Shown here in pieces: positions 43,660-53,784 of a DNA stretch of 64,000 bases (position 1 is the stretch's first letter; every line of letters begins with the position of its first letter). This DNA comes from Saprospiraceae bacterium (GTDB lineage: Bacteria; Bacteroidota; Bacteroidia; Chitinophagales; Saprospiraceae), in contig JADJOB010000001.1 in NCBI GenBank assembly GCA_016714025.1, positions 434,001 through 498,000 on the forward strand. Reading direction: 5' to 3'. Under the pieces are notes generated by a model. That model searched no databases. It was not told where the DNA came from and saw only the letters and a program-made list of their open reading frames with translations. The position numbers and the translations under genes were made by a program.

Positions 43660-46606
43660 AATGTTACTAATTCATTTTTATCGACCATTTGCAATACTAT
43701 AGTAGTTCTTGTACCGCTTGACTTTCCTACTAAATCTCTAATATCTTCAATATCAATTGACAAAAGACCCATAGCTTTATCAATTATTCTTATTCTTTCA
43801 GCTGCAGAAGCGATACCTGTAGAAACATGGTTCTTTCTCTTCCATTCATTGATTTTTCTTGATTCTAATCTACCAATACCATTATCTTCCACTATACATA
43901 CAATACATTCATCAACATACTTGAATTCTATCGAAACAAATCCTTTTGCTTTGGTATGCATTAAACCATGTCTAAATGAATTCTCTAGAATTGGTTGAAT
44001 CAAAAGAGGAGGAATTTTAATATATTCTTCGTTTAAATCCAAGATAGGGTCTACTATAAATTTAACTTCAAAATCTGCCCCAAAACGTAATTCTTCCAAT
44101 CTAATATAACTCCATAGTAATTCAAACTCCTGTTCCAAACTGATTGACTTCACTTTTGATTGTTCAAAAATAATTCTCATCAATTTTCCTAATTCAGACA
44201 TATATTTCATTGCTTTTTCTTCATCTTTAAATCCAAGAAATCCCTGTATTGCATTTAATGCATTAAATATAAAATGAGGATTCATCTGATTTTGTAAAGA
44301 TTCTAATTTTAGCTGATTAATTTGATCAACAATTTTAGCCTTCCTTTTATACTTTAATCTAATTAATATTACCACAAGGACAATTCCAACAACCAATAAA
44401 ATAATAGCTAATGAAAGCAAATATGCATTTAACCAAATTGCCTCCCACCACGGGCGCAATATTTCAAAATTTAAACTAATTAAATTTTCAGATTCTATTC
44501 CATCCTCATTAACTGCTTTCAATTCTAAATTATATTTATCACTATTTAATGCCACAAACTCTATAAAATTATTTTTAGTGTTCATCCATTTACTATCATT
44601 TCCAATTAACCTATACCAAATTCCCAATTTTTCAGAAGATAATAAACTTCTAGTCCCAAAACTTACACGAACATGATTTTGATAATATTTCAAAGGACCA
44701 TCTACCTTTATTTCACCATCACTACTATAAGAAACCAGGCTATTTACATAAATTAGTGGCTTTTCAATATTTGGTTGCAAATTTACTTTACTAACCAGAA
44801 CTAAACCCTTTGCAGTTCCAATATAAACACTCTCCTTATAATTAATCAAATCTTGTATTTCATTTGCTGGGATACAATCTAATCTATCAAATGTGAAATT
44901 TGCATTTCTACAATTAGTCTGAATAAAACAACCATTATCAGTTCCAATAATTACACTTTCCTTATTAATACTGGTAACACTAGTTACACTATTACTAGGC
45001 AGACCGCTTTCAATGTTTAAATGACAAACTAATCTGCCAAATTGAAATATATAAATTCCTTCATTATCAGTGCAAACCCATAATTTGTTTCTATCAAATA
45101 CAAAAAGTCTATTAATTACACTATTTATAAGCTTCTCCTTATAAACCTCATTGTTAAAAAGTTTATAAATACCCAAACTAGTTGCAATAAATAAAGTGTC
45201 ACTTAATTCAACAGCATCAACACATCTAATTCCATTTAATATTTTTTAAATGGAGCATTATAAATATTTTTACCAATCTTATCTAATTTATAAATAATTA
45301 TTCCATTTCTAGTCAATATTATTAACTCCAACTTCGAATTAATATACAAATTTTTTACACCTATTAATTCACTATTTTTAATTGGCTTACTCTTCTTTGT
45401 TTTTACATTCAATATTACAACTTTGTTATCATATGCAATAATCAATTCGTTACTATTTATTTTTAATATTTTTCTAACTTTTCCAGCATTTTGATCAGAA
45501 TAATTTGACCATTGATTTGTTAAATTGTTTAGCACTGAAATACTTCCAGACTCATGCCCACACAATAAGTTATTTCCATCTAAAAACAAATTAACTACAG
45601 CATCTGAATTAATGCCTGAATTACTTGGGGTATAGATAATTGCATTTGATATTAAAAATAATCCTGAATTAGAAGTACTTATCCATTTTCTGTTGTATTT
45701 ATCTATAAAAATTGTATTAATATCAAAATTAGACAAACTAAAACTACTCAATTTACTTGTCAATAAATTAAATATAAAAGTGCTATCTCTTGTTTTAATA
45801 AATATATTATATTTATCAATAATCGAAATATAAATAATTAATGCAGGAACAAATTTGCGCAATTCAAGTAATTTAACAGGAATTCCTTTTGAATTATAAA
45901 TTGCAGCAATAAAGGAAGTTAAAATAACAAAAGAATCAGAAGAAATTTCTCTTATTTCATTTATACCTATAGCATAATTATAGGTTTTCTTCAAATCATA
46001 CTCATGCTTTGAGAATAACTTCTCAGCATTAAAATCAAATAATTCAATTTCTTTTTCTGGATAATACTTAACACCAATTAATTTAGACCTGAAATAACCT
46101 AAATAAATATAACTACTATCATACTTTTCATAACTTAATGGGGTAGATCTTGAATATCTAAAAGATAAAATATGGTTTCTCTTGTACCATGAAATATAGA
46201 TATTACTGGCAGTAGTAAAAAATGAATGAATTATACAATCATCTCCTGGTCTCGTGACATTTGCCCTCCTCACCGTATCATCCTGAACATAAAACACCTC
46301 TCCTGCTAAATTATAAAACCAGGGGGTTCCGGTTTCATCCATAAATATATATGGGAAATCCTGACCTTTCATGTCGGGTATAAAGTACTTTTTGAATTCC
46401 TTTCCATCAAACCGACAGATTCCTTTGGTCGTGGCGATCCATAGAAATCCATCTTTGTCTTGTTTGATCCCATAAACTGTCATACTGGGCAATCCGTCAT
46501 CGTCCGTAAATTGACGATATGCCGGCGATTGGGCTTTTAGTAACTGGCATGAAAACAAACACAGCATTAAAAGAAGTCCGGAATAAATGATAGTCTTATA
46601 CGACAT
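43656..46606 (-). pseudogene. Beta-propeller sensor histidine kinase (LytS/YehU type), one-base frameshift at 45242-45247
   Basis: The N-terminal part (signal peptide, then propeller repeats starting YRQFTDDDGLPSMTVYG and DGFLWIATTKGICRFDG) ends at a stop at 45236, and the rest continues in another frame. Adding one A to the A6 run on the minus strand (45242-45247) joins ...NAPFKK with ILNGIRCVDAVELSD and then LGIYKLF, giving about 983 residues: two-component-type propeller, Y_Y_Y domain, a TM helix, His_kinase (NQMNPHFIFNALNAIQG) and HATPase. Codon use is GC-richer over the first about 115 residues than in the rest. Confidence 0.85.
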
Positions 46607-46630
46607 GGGGCCTTTTAGCTTTCACACTAA

Positions 46631-46638
46631 CAAATATA
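46631..46638 (-). promoter_or_regulatory. -7 box (TATATTTG) of the propeller kinase operon
   Basis: TATATTTG on the minus strand, 24 bases before the ATG at 46606. A -33 TTG is not obvious. Confidence 0.5.
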
Positions 46639-46982
46639 AATGGGATTCCTTTAAATTCCTATTGCGGATCACCGCTGTTTGCTAAATAAATTTATCTCAT
46701 AGCATCTTTTAAAATTCAATTTCTATCTTAATAATCAAACCGCTGTATTCAATCATTCAAATAGCATATTCAATCAAAATCAGAAATTTCAAAAGGTTTA
46801 TATTTTTTTTTTGAGATCAAATAATCCAAAGGCCTTATTAAATAAATTAATAACTGTATTTAATAAATTCAACTGAATTTATTTGCTTCCTTCATTAAAT
46901 AGTAATTGTTTTGAACTATGTTTTATTTATAATCCTATCGCGATCTGGTCTTCAAATACAGATCCAACACTATCAGAACACC
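46639..46982. other. Intergenic region without a gene
   Basis: AT-rich, no protein-like frame on either strand. It ends at the hairpin at 46983. Confidence 0.4.
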
Positions 46983-47012
46983 AAATGCCGGTCATTCGTG
47001 CCGGCATTTTTT
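46983..47012. terminator. Terminator-like hairpin 3' of acyP
   Basis: AAATGCCGG (46983-46991) pairs perfectly with CCGGCATTT (47001-47009); the T run to 47012 is on the plus strand. On the minus strand it lies 24 bases past the acyP stop. It may act mainly as a 3' stabilising hairpin for acyP. Confidence 0.6.
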
Positions 47013-47035
47013 ATTGCATCGGATTAGAAACTGAT

Positions 47036-47311
47036 TTATTTGCGTATTGCAAAATCAGGGAATTCGTTATACGGAAGCTCCTCTTCTTCGATCGACTCAA
47101 CCTTTGCATTTACAGGACCTTTCCAACACCAGATTTTAAATTTCCTGATATCTTCTTCATTGCCATAAACTGAAATGCAGACTGATCCATCCCGATCATT
47201 GTTGACATGGCCCCTTAAGCCCAGGCGATCCGCCTCTTGCTTTGCAGATGCCCGGTACCAGACTCCCTGTACTTTTCCCCGAATCTTCCAATAGCAGCCT
47301 TTCTGATTCAT
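47036..47311 (-). CDS. acyP: Acylphosphatase
   Basis: 91 residues, full length. GKVQGVWYRASAKQEADRLG carries the phosphate-loop and catalytic Arg, and LRGHVNNDRDGSVCISVYG carries the catalytic Asn region. Hydrolyses acyl-phosphates such as 1,3-bisphosphoglycerate in vitro; cellular role is usually unclear. Confidence 0.93.
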   Translation of the reverse strand: MNQKGCYWKIRGKVQGVWYRASAKQEADRLGLRGHVNNDRDGSVCISVYGNEEDIRKFKIWCWKGPVNAKVESIEEEELPYNEFPDFAIRK

Positions 47312-47335
47312 GAATTCATTGTACCTTTAAAACTC

Positions 47336-47343
47336 CAAATTTA
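47336..47343 (-). promoter_or_regulatory. -7 box (TAAATTTG) of acyP
   Basis: TAAATTTG on the minus strand, 25 bases before the acyP ATG, in the 41-base spacer to the divergent hmgA gene. Confidence 0.45.
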
Positions 47344-47352
47344 GTAAACGGT

Positions 47353-48551
47353 ATGCATTATTTTCATCTTGGCGCGATTCCACCAAAACGCCATACACAG
47401 TTTCGGAAATCCAATGGCGAACTCTATCACGAACAACTGTTTTCAACAGAGGGATTTTCAGATTTATATTCTATCTTATATCATTGCAATGCGCCCACTC
47501 AAATTGTGCAGGTAGAAGAACCCTATTCAGTAAAAGCTAAAACCATTCATGACAAACAACTTAAACATCGTTGTTTGAAAGGTTTTCAAATTGATCCGGA
47601 ACCAGATTATCTGAAAAGCCGAAAACCCATTCTGGTAAATAATGATTGTCAAATTATTCTTTCTGCTGCTCAGGAAAGCAGCACTGCGTATTTTTTAAAA
47701 ATGCAGATGCGGATGAAGTCATTTTTATCCACGAAGGAACGGGCATCCTCAAAACCATGTATGGCCAAATTCCCTTTGCCTATGGTGATTATCTAGTAAT
47801 TCCAAGAGGAACCATCTACCAAATGCATTTTGATACGCCTGTAAATCGTTTACTAATCATTGAATCTGCCGGACCCATTAGCTTTCCAAACCGATATAGA
47901 AATAGTTTTGGTCAATTGATGGAACATGCGCCCTTTTGTGAGCGTGATATTCGCAAACCGTCTATGTTGGAAACCCACGATGAAAAAGGTGATTTCCTCC
48001 TTTATATAAAAAAACAGGACAACATCTATCCCTATCATTATCTGAATCATCCTTTTGATGTTGTTGGTTGGGATGGATTTGTTTACCCTTTTGCTTTTTC
48101 AATTCACGATTTCGAACCAATTACCGGAAGAGTCCATCAACCGCCTCCTGTACATCAAACCTTTGATGGCCGTAATTTTGTAATTTGTTCTTTTGTACCC
48201 CGCTTATTTGATTACCATCCGCTTGCCATTCCGGCACCCTACAATCATAGCAATATCGACAGCGACGAAGTCCTCTATTATGTAGATGGCGATTTTATGA
48301 GTAGAAAACATGTCGAACGGGGTATGCTTACCTTGCATCCGGGAGGGATCCCTCACGGTCCGCATCCAGGTACCGTTGAGAAGAGTATCGGTGCAAAGGA
48401 AACCCGCGAACTGGCAGTTATGATTGATACTTTTAAACCCCTGTTGATGACTGAACATGCGGTTCGTATAGAAGATGGCTCTTATTATAAATCCTGGCTG
48501 GATTCAGGATCGTCTAATGCCGGTATGCAACTTAATAACATCACTTCTTAA
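47353..48551 (+). pseudogene. hmgA: Homogentisate 1,2-dioxygenase, copy 1, one-base frameshift at T6 (47691-47696)
   Basis: The frame from the ATG at 47353 (FHLGAIPPKRHTQFRKSNG ... IILSAAQESSTAYF) is followed by a second frame (FKNADADEVIFIHEGTG) that carries the rest. One extra T in the T6 run joins them into about 400 residues. Iron-site and core phrases are intact: YGDYLVIPRGTIYQ, PAPYNHSNIDSDEVLYYVDG and LTLHPGGIPHGPHPG. The enzyme opens the homogentisate ring in tyrosine catabolism. A related copy at 63198 is intact across this point as far as visible. Confidence 0.9.
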
Positions 48552-48713
48552 GCAAAGGATTTTAGTAATTATGTATATCAAATTGCGTGCTCTTTAATAA
48601 TTTTGTTTCTTCAATTATGCAAAATATTACATAAAAAATTAATAAATTCATCCTGTTCATATAATTCCTTTATGTTCATATCAATTCATAACATTCAATA
48701 AAAATAATCGACC

Positions 48714-49838
48714 ATGCAAACACTAACAGAAATAAAATCTCAAACTCAAACGGATGCCTTTCCAATATTGGGAACTGATTTTATTGAATTTTATGTCGGA
48801 AATGCCAAACAGGCTGCTCATTATTATCAAACTGCTTTTGGTTTTGAATTGATCGCTTATAAAGGTCCAGAAACCGGTAATCGGGATTTTTGTTCCTATG
48901 TTTTAAAACAAAATAAAATCCGGTTTGTACTGACTTCCTCTTTACTTCCGGATCATGAAATCAATAAACATTTTCAACTTCATGGAGATGGCGTAAAAGT
49001 TTTAGCCTTATGGGTTGAAGATGCTCGCAGTTCCTACGAAACCGCTCTATCCAGAGGAGCTGAATCTGCTTTTGAACCCATTAAATTGCAAGATGAACAT
49101 GGTGAAGTAATTCTGGCAGGAATTAAAACCTATGGTGAAACCATTCACACGCTCGTAGAACGGAAAAATTATAATGGGATCTTTCTACCCGGTTATGTTA
49201 AAAAAGAAAGCCTGCTTAAAACACACTCCACTGGTTTGAATTATGTCGATCATTGCGTTGGCAATGTAGAACTGGGACAAATGAATCGTTGGGTTAAATT
49301 CTATCAGGATGTATTGGGTTTTAAATTACTCATCACATTTGACGATAAAGATATTTCTACAGAATTCACAGCTTTGATGAGTAAAGTAGTATCTAATGGA
49401 AACGGTTATATTAAATTTCCAATAAACGAACCTGCAGCAGGGCGAAAAAAATCTCAAATCGAAGAATACATTGATTTTTATCGCGGCGCAGGCGTACAGC
49501 ATATTGCCATCGAAACCGATAACATTCTTCAAACCGTTGACCAACTTCGAAAAAACGGTGTGGATTTTCTATATGTTCCCGATAATTATTATGAAACCGT
49601 TATGGATCGCGTTGGCCATATTGACGAAAATATAGATGAAGTCAAACGTCTGAATATTTTAGTTGACCGGGATGAAGATGGTTATCTGCTACAAATATTT
49701 ACCAAACCAATTCAAGACAGACCGACCGTATTTTTTGAAATCATCCAACGTCGTGGTGCAAAATCCTTTGGCAAAGGAAACTTTAAAGCTTTATTTGAAG
49801 CCATTGAACGGGAACAGGAATTAAGAGGAAATTTATAA
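48714..49838 (+). CDS. hpd: 4-hydroxyphenylpyruvate dioxygenase, copy 1
   Basis: 374 residues, two VOC domains. Iron ligands are visible as the His in YVDHCVGNVELG, the His in VQHIAIETDN and the Glu in VFFEIIQRRGAKSFGKGNF, which is also the C-terminal helix that closes the active site. It converts 4-hydroxyphenylpyruvate to homogentisate, the substrate of the hmgA gene 162 bases upstream. Diverged from copy 2 at 61906. Confidence 0.95.
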   Translation: MQTLTEIKSQTQTDAFPILGTDFIEFYVGNAKQAAHYYQTAFGFELIAYKGPETGNRDFCSYVLKQNKIRFVLTSSLLPDHEINKHFQLHGDGVKVLALWVEDARSSYETALSRGAESAFEPIKLQDEHGEVILAGIKTYGETIHTLVERKNYNGIFLPGYVKKESLLKTHSTGLNYVDHCVGNVELGQMNRWVKFYQDVLGFKLLITFDDKDISTEFTALMSKVVSNGNGYIKFPINEPAAGRKKSQIEEYIDFYRGAGVQHIAIETDNILQTVDQLRKNGVDFLYVPDNYYETVMDRVGHIDENIDEVKRLNILVDRDEDGYLLQIFTKPIQDRPTVFFEIIQRRGAKSFGKGNFKALFEAIEREQELRGNL

Positions 49839-49881
49839 GGGGTTTAGTCTGTAGAGAGGAAGTCTTAAGGGAAATGGTACA

Positions 49882-49913
49882 ATGCTGCAATGATGCAATG
49901 TTGCAATGTTGCA
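49882..49913. repeat. Octanucleotide tandem array (ATGNTGCA), four units
   Basis: ATGCTGCA, ATGATGCA, ATGTTGCA, ATGTTGCA in a row, in the spacer after hpd copy 1. The rest of 49839-50108 shows no gene. Confidence 0.9.
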
Positions 49914-50108
49914 ATTTTATGAACTTGGGTATTTAGATTGACTGATTCCTTAGTATTAATTGCAGACTCCTGTTTTTGGCTGAATGAGTCTTTAGAAAAG
50001 AAGTCTGAAGGTATTTGAATTGTATAGTTTTTCCTTCCCTTCAGACTAAAAACTAAATAGAACTTTTCATCTTATTAGCATGACAGCTAAATAGCTCACG
50101 CCCCCCCT

Positions 50109-50142
50109 AAAAAAAAAGCCCTTGGATTGCTCCAAAGGCTTT
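50109..50142 (-). terminator. Intrinsic terminator of the gene at 50167
   Basis: On the minus strand AAAGCCTTTGGA pairs with TCCAAGGGCTTT (one mismatch) around a short loop and is followed by a T run. Confidence 0.85.
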
Positions 50143-50166
50143 AATTAAAAATATAATAGAATGAGA

Positions 50167-51813
50167 TTAATCTAGTCTTTCGAAAGCCTCATTGACTTCT
50201 GGAATTGAACTTGGAATTCTTACCGGAGTTGGAGTTTCCAATCCTTTAATGCGTACGGCTTTATAATCTTCATAGCCCTTACGCACAGCTTTTGCTTCCC
50301 AATCAAAACTGTAATTTCCTTTACCCTGGCGCAATTCTTTTACTCTAATTCCTTTAGCTGACTTTTCTATCACTGCTATACCTTCAGAAGATGCTGAACC
50401 TGGGGTTAAGTTTATTGTCATCGTAGAAGGATTGATAACCAATTCAAAATGTTCTGAAAATGGTATGAATGCTTCTCCGTTTACCAACTGAGCGGTACCT
50501 CTTTCATAAGCAGCAGCTTCAGGTCCTTCAATGGATGCATACCAGATTTCTTTTGTTGGATCTTTTGGATGATCCATCCAGAAATTCTTAACATTTGCAG
50601 CAATAACTGATTGCGTTCCGTTTACATAAATACCACCAATTAATTGACTGGAATTATTAGGATTAAATACACCTACATAAGGTACAACTGTATTGTTTAC
50701 ATTGGCTGCTGTGATTACACCTCCTGGTCTTCCACCTACTGCATTGTAGATTTGGCCAACACCGTCAAATGCGCTGTTGACGACACCCAATATTCTAACA
50801 GCAGTGGCACCATTGTATCCTTGATTTAATAAAACAAATTCATTGGTTACACTATTTTTCGAACTACCATTTAATGTATTCGTAATTCTTCCTACTTGAA
50901 ATGTGTCTTTATCAAAACGCAGGTAATGCTGAGCAAAGGTTGTTGGATATTCTTTAACATAAGAACCATAAGCAATTTCTTTTCCCAATGCATTTGCTGG
51001 TTTGGTCCAGAATTCTTCGTACCAATCTGTTGGACCAGAAACGGTGCGGCGAACTGCATTGGGTCTAAAATTTACAACTAAAGACGCTTGGTTTAAAGGT
51101 GCACCACCCTTCGGATCAAAAACAATACTTTGACTTCCATCTACATAACTAAGCAAATTGCCATTTTTAGTCCAAAGACTGGCGCCCCCTGAAGGCAATG
51201 TCACGATCCCACCATTCTTGCTTAAAATAAGTTGATTGGTAGTTGTATCTAAAACCAGGGTCTGAATTTCATTGGCTGGATCTGAATCTGCATCATTTTT
51301 TAAACCGGTTAAATCCACTGCATTGCCTTGTGAAATAGACAACATATTGGTAGCCGGTGTGAAGGTTAAATTTTGCAATTCGTTTTGTGGATTAGAATCA
51401 GCGTCTCCTTGGACTGCTGATTGTGCTTTCATTGCATATGCTGCAACAGGAACTGCAAGAATTGGAGAAACTCCCATTGGAGCAAATTGAGCACCACCTG
51501 TAACATCCATATCAACTTTCAATTGAAAACCACCTGCTGCCCAATCAATGGTTGCACAAGAACCTGTTGGATTGGTTCCCTGGCATACATTGACACTAAA
51601 TAATCCAATCGCAGAAGTAGTAACACTATGTACTTCAGAATATACGGGCGAATTCCCTGCATTCAAAATAGTCAAGCGCAAGGCAATTGCCTGATTGTTT
51701 AAACTTGCATTTTGTGCATTACGAGCCACACCCTGATATTTAAATGCAGGACCCTGGCTATAACCTATTCCTATAGCAAAAACACAAATCAGTACTGTAA
51801 AAATCTTGTTCAT
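50167..51813 (-). CDS. Large secreted protein of unknown function
   Basis: 548 residues with a signal peptide (to about GYSQ). An N-terminal module (PAFKYQGVARNAQNASLNNQ ... SPVYSEVHSVTT ... LFSVNV) is common at the start of Bacteroidota surface proteins. Two repeats follow (DADSNPQNELQNLTF and DADSDPANEIQTLVL), then a long beta-rich part with NPNNSSQLIGGIYVNGTQ and a C-terminal IEGPEAAAYERGTAQLVNGE module known from tail-fibre-like or adhesin-like proteins. No T9SS domain is seen. Probably co-transcribed with the small T9SS protein upstream. Confidence 0.6.
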   Translation of the reverse strand: MNKIFTVLICVFAIGIGYSQGPAFKYQGVARNAQNASLNNQAIALRLTILNAGNSPVYSEVHSVTTSAIGLFSVNVCQGTNPTGSCATIDWAAGGFQLKVDMDVTGGAQFAPMGVSPILAVPVAAYAMKAQSAVQGDADSNPQNELQNLTFTPATNMLSISQGNAVDLTGLKNDADSDPANEIQTLVLDTTTNQLILSKNGGIVTLPSGGASLWTKNGNLLSYVDGSQSIVFDPKGGAPLNQASLVVNFRPNAVRRTVSGPTDWYEEFWTKPANALGKEIAYGSYVKEYPTTFAQHYLRFDKDTFQVGRITNTLNGSSKNSVTNEFVLLNQGYNGATAVRILGVVNSAFDGVGQIYNAVGGRPGGVITAANVNNTVVPYVGVFNPNNSSQLIGGIYVNGTQSVIAANVKNFWMDHPKDPTKEIWYASIEGPEAAAYERGTAQLVNGEAFIPFSEHFELVINPSTMTINLTPGSASSEGIAVIEKSAKGIRVKELRQGKGNYSFDWEAKAVRKGYEDYKAVRIKGLETPTPVRIPSSIPEVNEAFERLD

Positions 51814-51835
51814 TTTGTAAAATTTTATAAATACA

Positions 51836-52306
51836 TTATTTTAATTTCTCTAGAATAAATTGTTGGGTTTGAATTCCCTTTGCGGTTTCAAGGATGTACG
51901 ATCCAGATGGAAGAAAATCAAGATCCAACGAATGCACGCCATTCTCAATTTTAAACTCAGTGATGCATTGGCCTTGGATTCCAACTAAGTGAATAAGCAG
52001 CTGATCTCCTGTCTTATTTTCAATAGTTAACTCAGAAACAAATGGATTGGGATAAACTTTTAAACCTTCAATTCCTGGATTTTGAGTAGAAACAATGGTA
52101 AGATTGGTTTGATGAAAACCTTGAGTTATTATATTTCCACCTGAAACTTTGGTTTCGGTAGCGATTTCACCTAAAGTCCATTCTATACTCACATTGTTCG
52201 CTTTCATAACAGCTCCTGCACTGCTTAAAACCGTAGGCGTAATCTTTTGAGCCTGACTTGCATTCATTACAAAAAGAGCTATGATAAATCCAATTCCATA
52301 CTTCAT
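51836..52306 (-). CDS. Small secreted protein with T9SS type A sorting domain
   Basis: 156 residues from the ATG at 52306 (the TTG at 52312 adds two). Signal peptide to about ASQA, a short beta module (SSAGAVMKANNVSIEWTLGE ... ITQGFHQTNLT) and a C-terminal sorting domain (LKVYPNPFVSELTIEN ... LPSGSYILETAKG). This compact layout is frequent in Bacteroidota. It lies 22 bases upstream of the 50167 gene and may assist or share its surface location. Confidence 0.8.
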   Translation of the reverse strand: MKYGIGFIIALFVMNASQAQKITPTVLSSAGAVMKANNVSIEWTLGEIATETKVSGGNIITQGFHQTNLTIVSTQNPGIEGLKVYPNPFVSELTIENKTGDQLLIHLVGIQGQCITEFKIENGVHSLDLDFLPSGSYILETAKGIQTQQFILEKLK

Positions 52307-52312
52307 AATCAA

Positions 52313-52718
52313 AATTTAAAAGATAAAAATACTAAAGACTCCGAATCAATTGACCAATTGATAGAATCTGAATTAAATAATTAATTAACTAATGTATATT
52401 TTGTTGAAATATAATATAATACAAATTTATAATATTATAATATATTCTTATGTAGGTCGGCCAACCGCCCATTTTTAATAATTGGGCAAGCCCATTAAAA
52501 ATCGAAGATCCCTTTAGCGCTGATTCAATTTCAATCTATGCTAAGTTTTAATGGATAAATTAAATATCCAAACAGATTCACTTTATTAATCAATTAAATG
52601 AATCTTAAATAAAATCCCCGGGAAAGCTTTAATTGCTTTTAAGCGATGTGTTTACGGCAGATCATCAAGTGCTTTAAGCAACCGCAAACCAAAGTTGTGG
52701 GTCCATCAAAAACCTTCA
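52313..52718. other. Intergenic region with one bulged hairpin
   Basis: No gene. ATTTTTAA (52471-52478) pairs with TTAAAAAT (52495-52502) enclosing TGGGC/GCCCA (52483-52487, 52490-52494). It could be a weak 3' end of the ferritin transcript; there is no T run. Confidence 0.45.
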
Positions 52719-53237
52719 TCAGGCTTTTGCTTCGTTTATTACTATTTGATTATTTATTGCCTCAACTTCTTTATCAATATAATATAAACACATAGGTCCC
52801 TCACCTATCAACTGAATTTTATCCAATATTTTCATAACAACTGCTTCCTCTTCACGCTGTTCTGAAACATACCATTGCAGAAAATTTTGTGTGGAATGGT
52901 CATTGAGTTTTTGCGTTTCATTGATTAAATCATGAATTGATTGGGTAACCTCTTTCTCCTGCTTAAATGTTTGATTAAAAATTTCATAGATGCTTTTGTA
53001 ATCTGCCTTTGGTTTTTTAATTGCGGGAATAACAGGTTGTCCATTCCGCTCAATCAAATAAGCCAGTATTTTCATCATATGCAAATGTTCTTCTTCCGCC
53101 TGCCGGTAAAAAAAACGTGAACACCCTTCCATACTTTTTTGATCACACCAAACTGCCATTGCTAAATAACTATAACTTGAAAAAGCTTCCTTCTCAAGTT
53201 GATTGTTTAATGCTAATTCCATTTTTTTATCCAACAT
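52719..53237 (-). CDS. ftnA: Ferritin
   Basis: 172 residues of the non-haem ferritin family. Ferroxidase ligands are visible in NNQLEKEAFSSYSYLAMAVW, FFYRQAEEEHLHMMKI and WYVSEQREEEAVVMKIL. It stores iron as a 24-mer. No Fur-like site is recognised upstream. Confidence 0.96.
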   Translation of the reverse strand: MLDKKMELALNNQLEKEAFSSYSYLAMAVWCDQKSMEGCSRFFYRQAEEEHLHMMKILAYLIERNGQPVIPAIKKPKADYKSIYEIFNQTFKQEKEVTQSIHDLINETQKLNDHSTQNFLQWYVSEQREEEAVVMKILDKIQLIGEGPMCLYYIDKEVEAINNQIVINEAKA

Positions 53238-53278
53238 AAATTCTCATTTTTACTACCAACAATTTTTTTTCTATAAGG

Positions 53279-53728
53279 TTATGAATATTTTGTCACAATT
53301 TGTTTACAAGCATCCTGGATTAATTTTCCTGCCTCTTTAAACCGATTGTCATAATATGGATCCGGAACCTCTTCTGTTTCTTTATTGCCAGAAAAATCCA
53401 GCAATAAATGAATCTTATTGGAAACATTCAAATCCTTGCTAAGTTTTTTAACATAGCTTAAATTTTCATGATCCATCGTAAGAATTAAATCAAACGTTTC
53501 CAAATCATGCTTCTGAATCTTTCGGCTGACCTGCTTTGAGATATCCAGGCCATGAGTTTTCATTTCCTGAATGGCCCTTGGATCAGGATGCTCGCCATCA
53601 TGGTACCCGTTTGTCCCTGCTGAATCAACCGTCCAATCCAATTGATGCGCTTCTATCAGTCCCTGCATAAATCCATGAGCCATCGGCGATCTACAGATGT
53701 TTCCCAGACAAACCATCAAAATCTTCAT
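53279..53728 (-). CDS. Low-molecular-weight protein-tyrosine phosphatase
   Basis: 149 residues from the ATG at 53728, chosen because ILMVCLGNICRSPMAHG begins there; the longer start at 53773 would overlap the divergent gene. CLGNICRS is the Cx5R loop and VPDPYYD holds the catalytic Asp. In many bacteria such enzymes act on exopolysaccharide kinases, which fits the glycan genes nearby only loosely. Confidence 0.93.
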   Translation of the reverse strand: MKILMVCLGNICRSPMAHGFMQGLIEAHQLDWTVDSAGTNGYHDGEHPDPRAIQEMKTHGLDISKQVSRKIQKHDLETFDLILTMDHENLSYVKKLSKDLNVSNKIHLLLDFSGNKETEEVPDPYYDNRFKEAGKLIQDACKQIVTKYS

Positions 53729-53784
53729 TCCGAAAATTAACAAGAATTCCGGAAATGCTTTATTTCTTTGCATTTGATTTTGCC

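Noticed and set aside
33749..47035. Integrated element with att sites at tRNA-Glu
   Set aside because: I looked for a copy of the tRNA 3' end near the right side of the AT-rich stretch and for an integrase gene and found neither; only the composition argument remains.
46883..47173. 96-codon plus-strand frame
   Set aside because: It is antisense to acyP over more than half its length and runs through the terminator hairpin.
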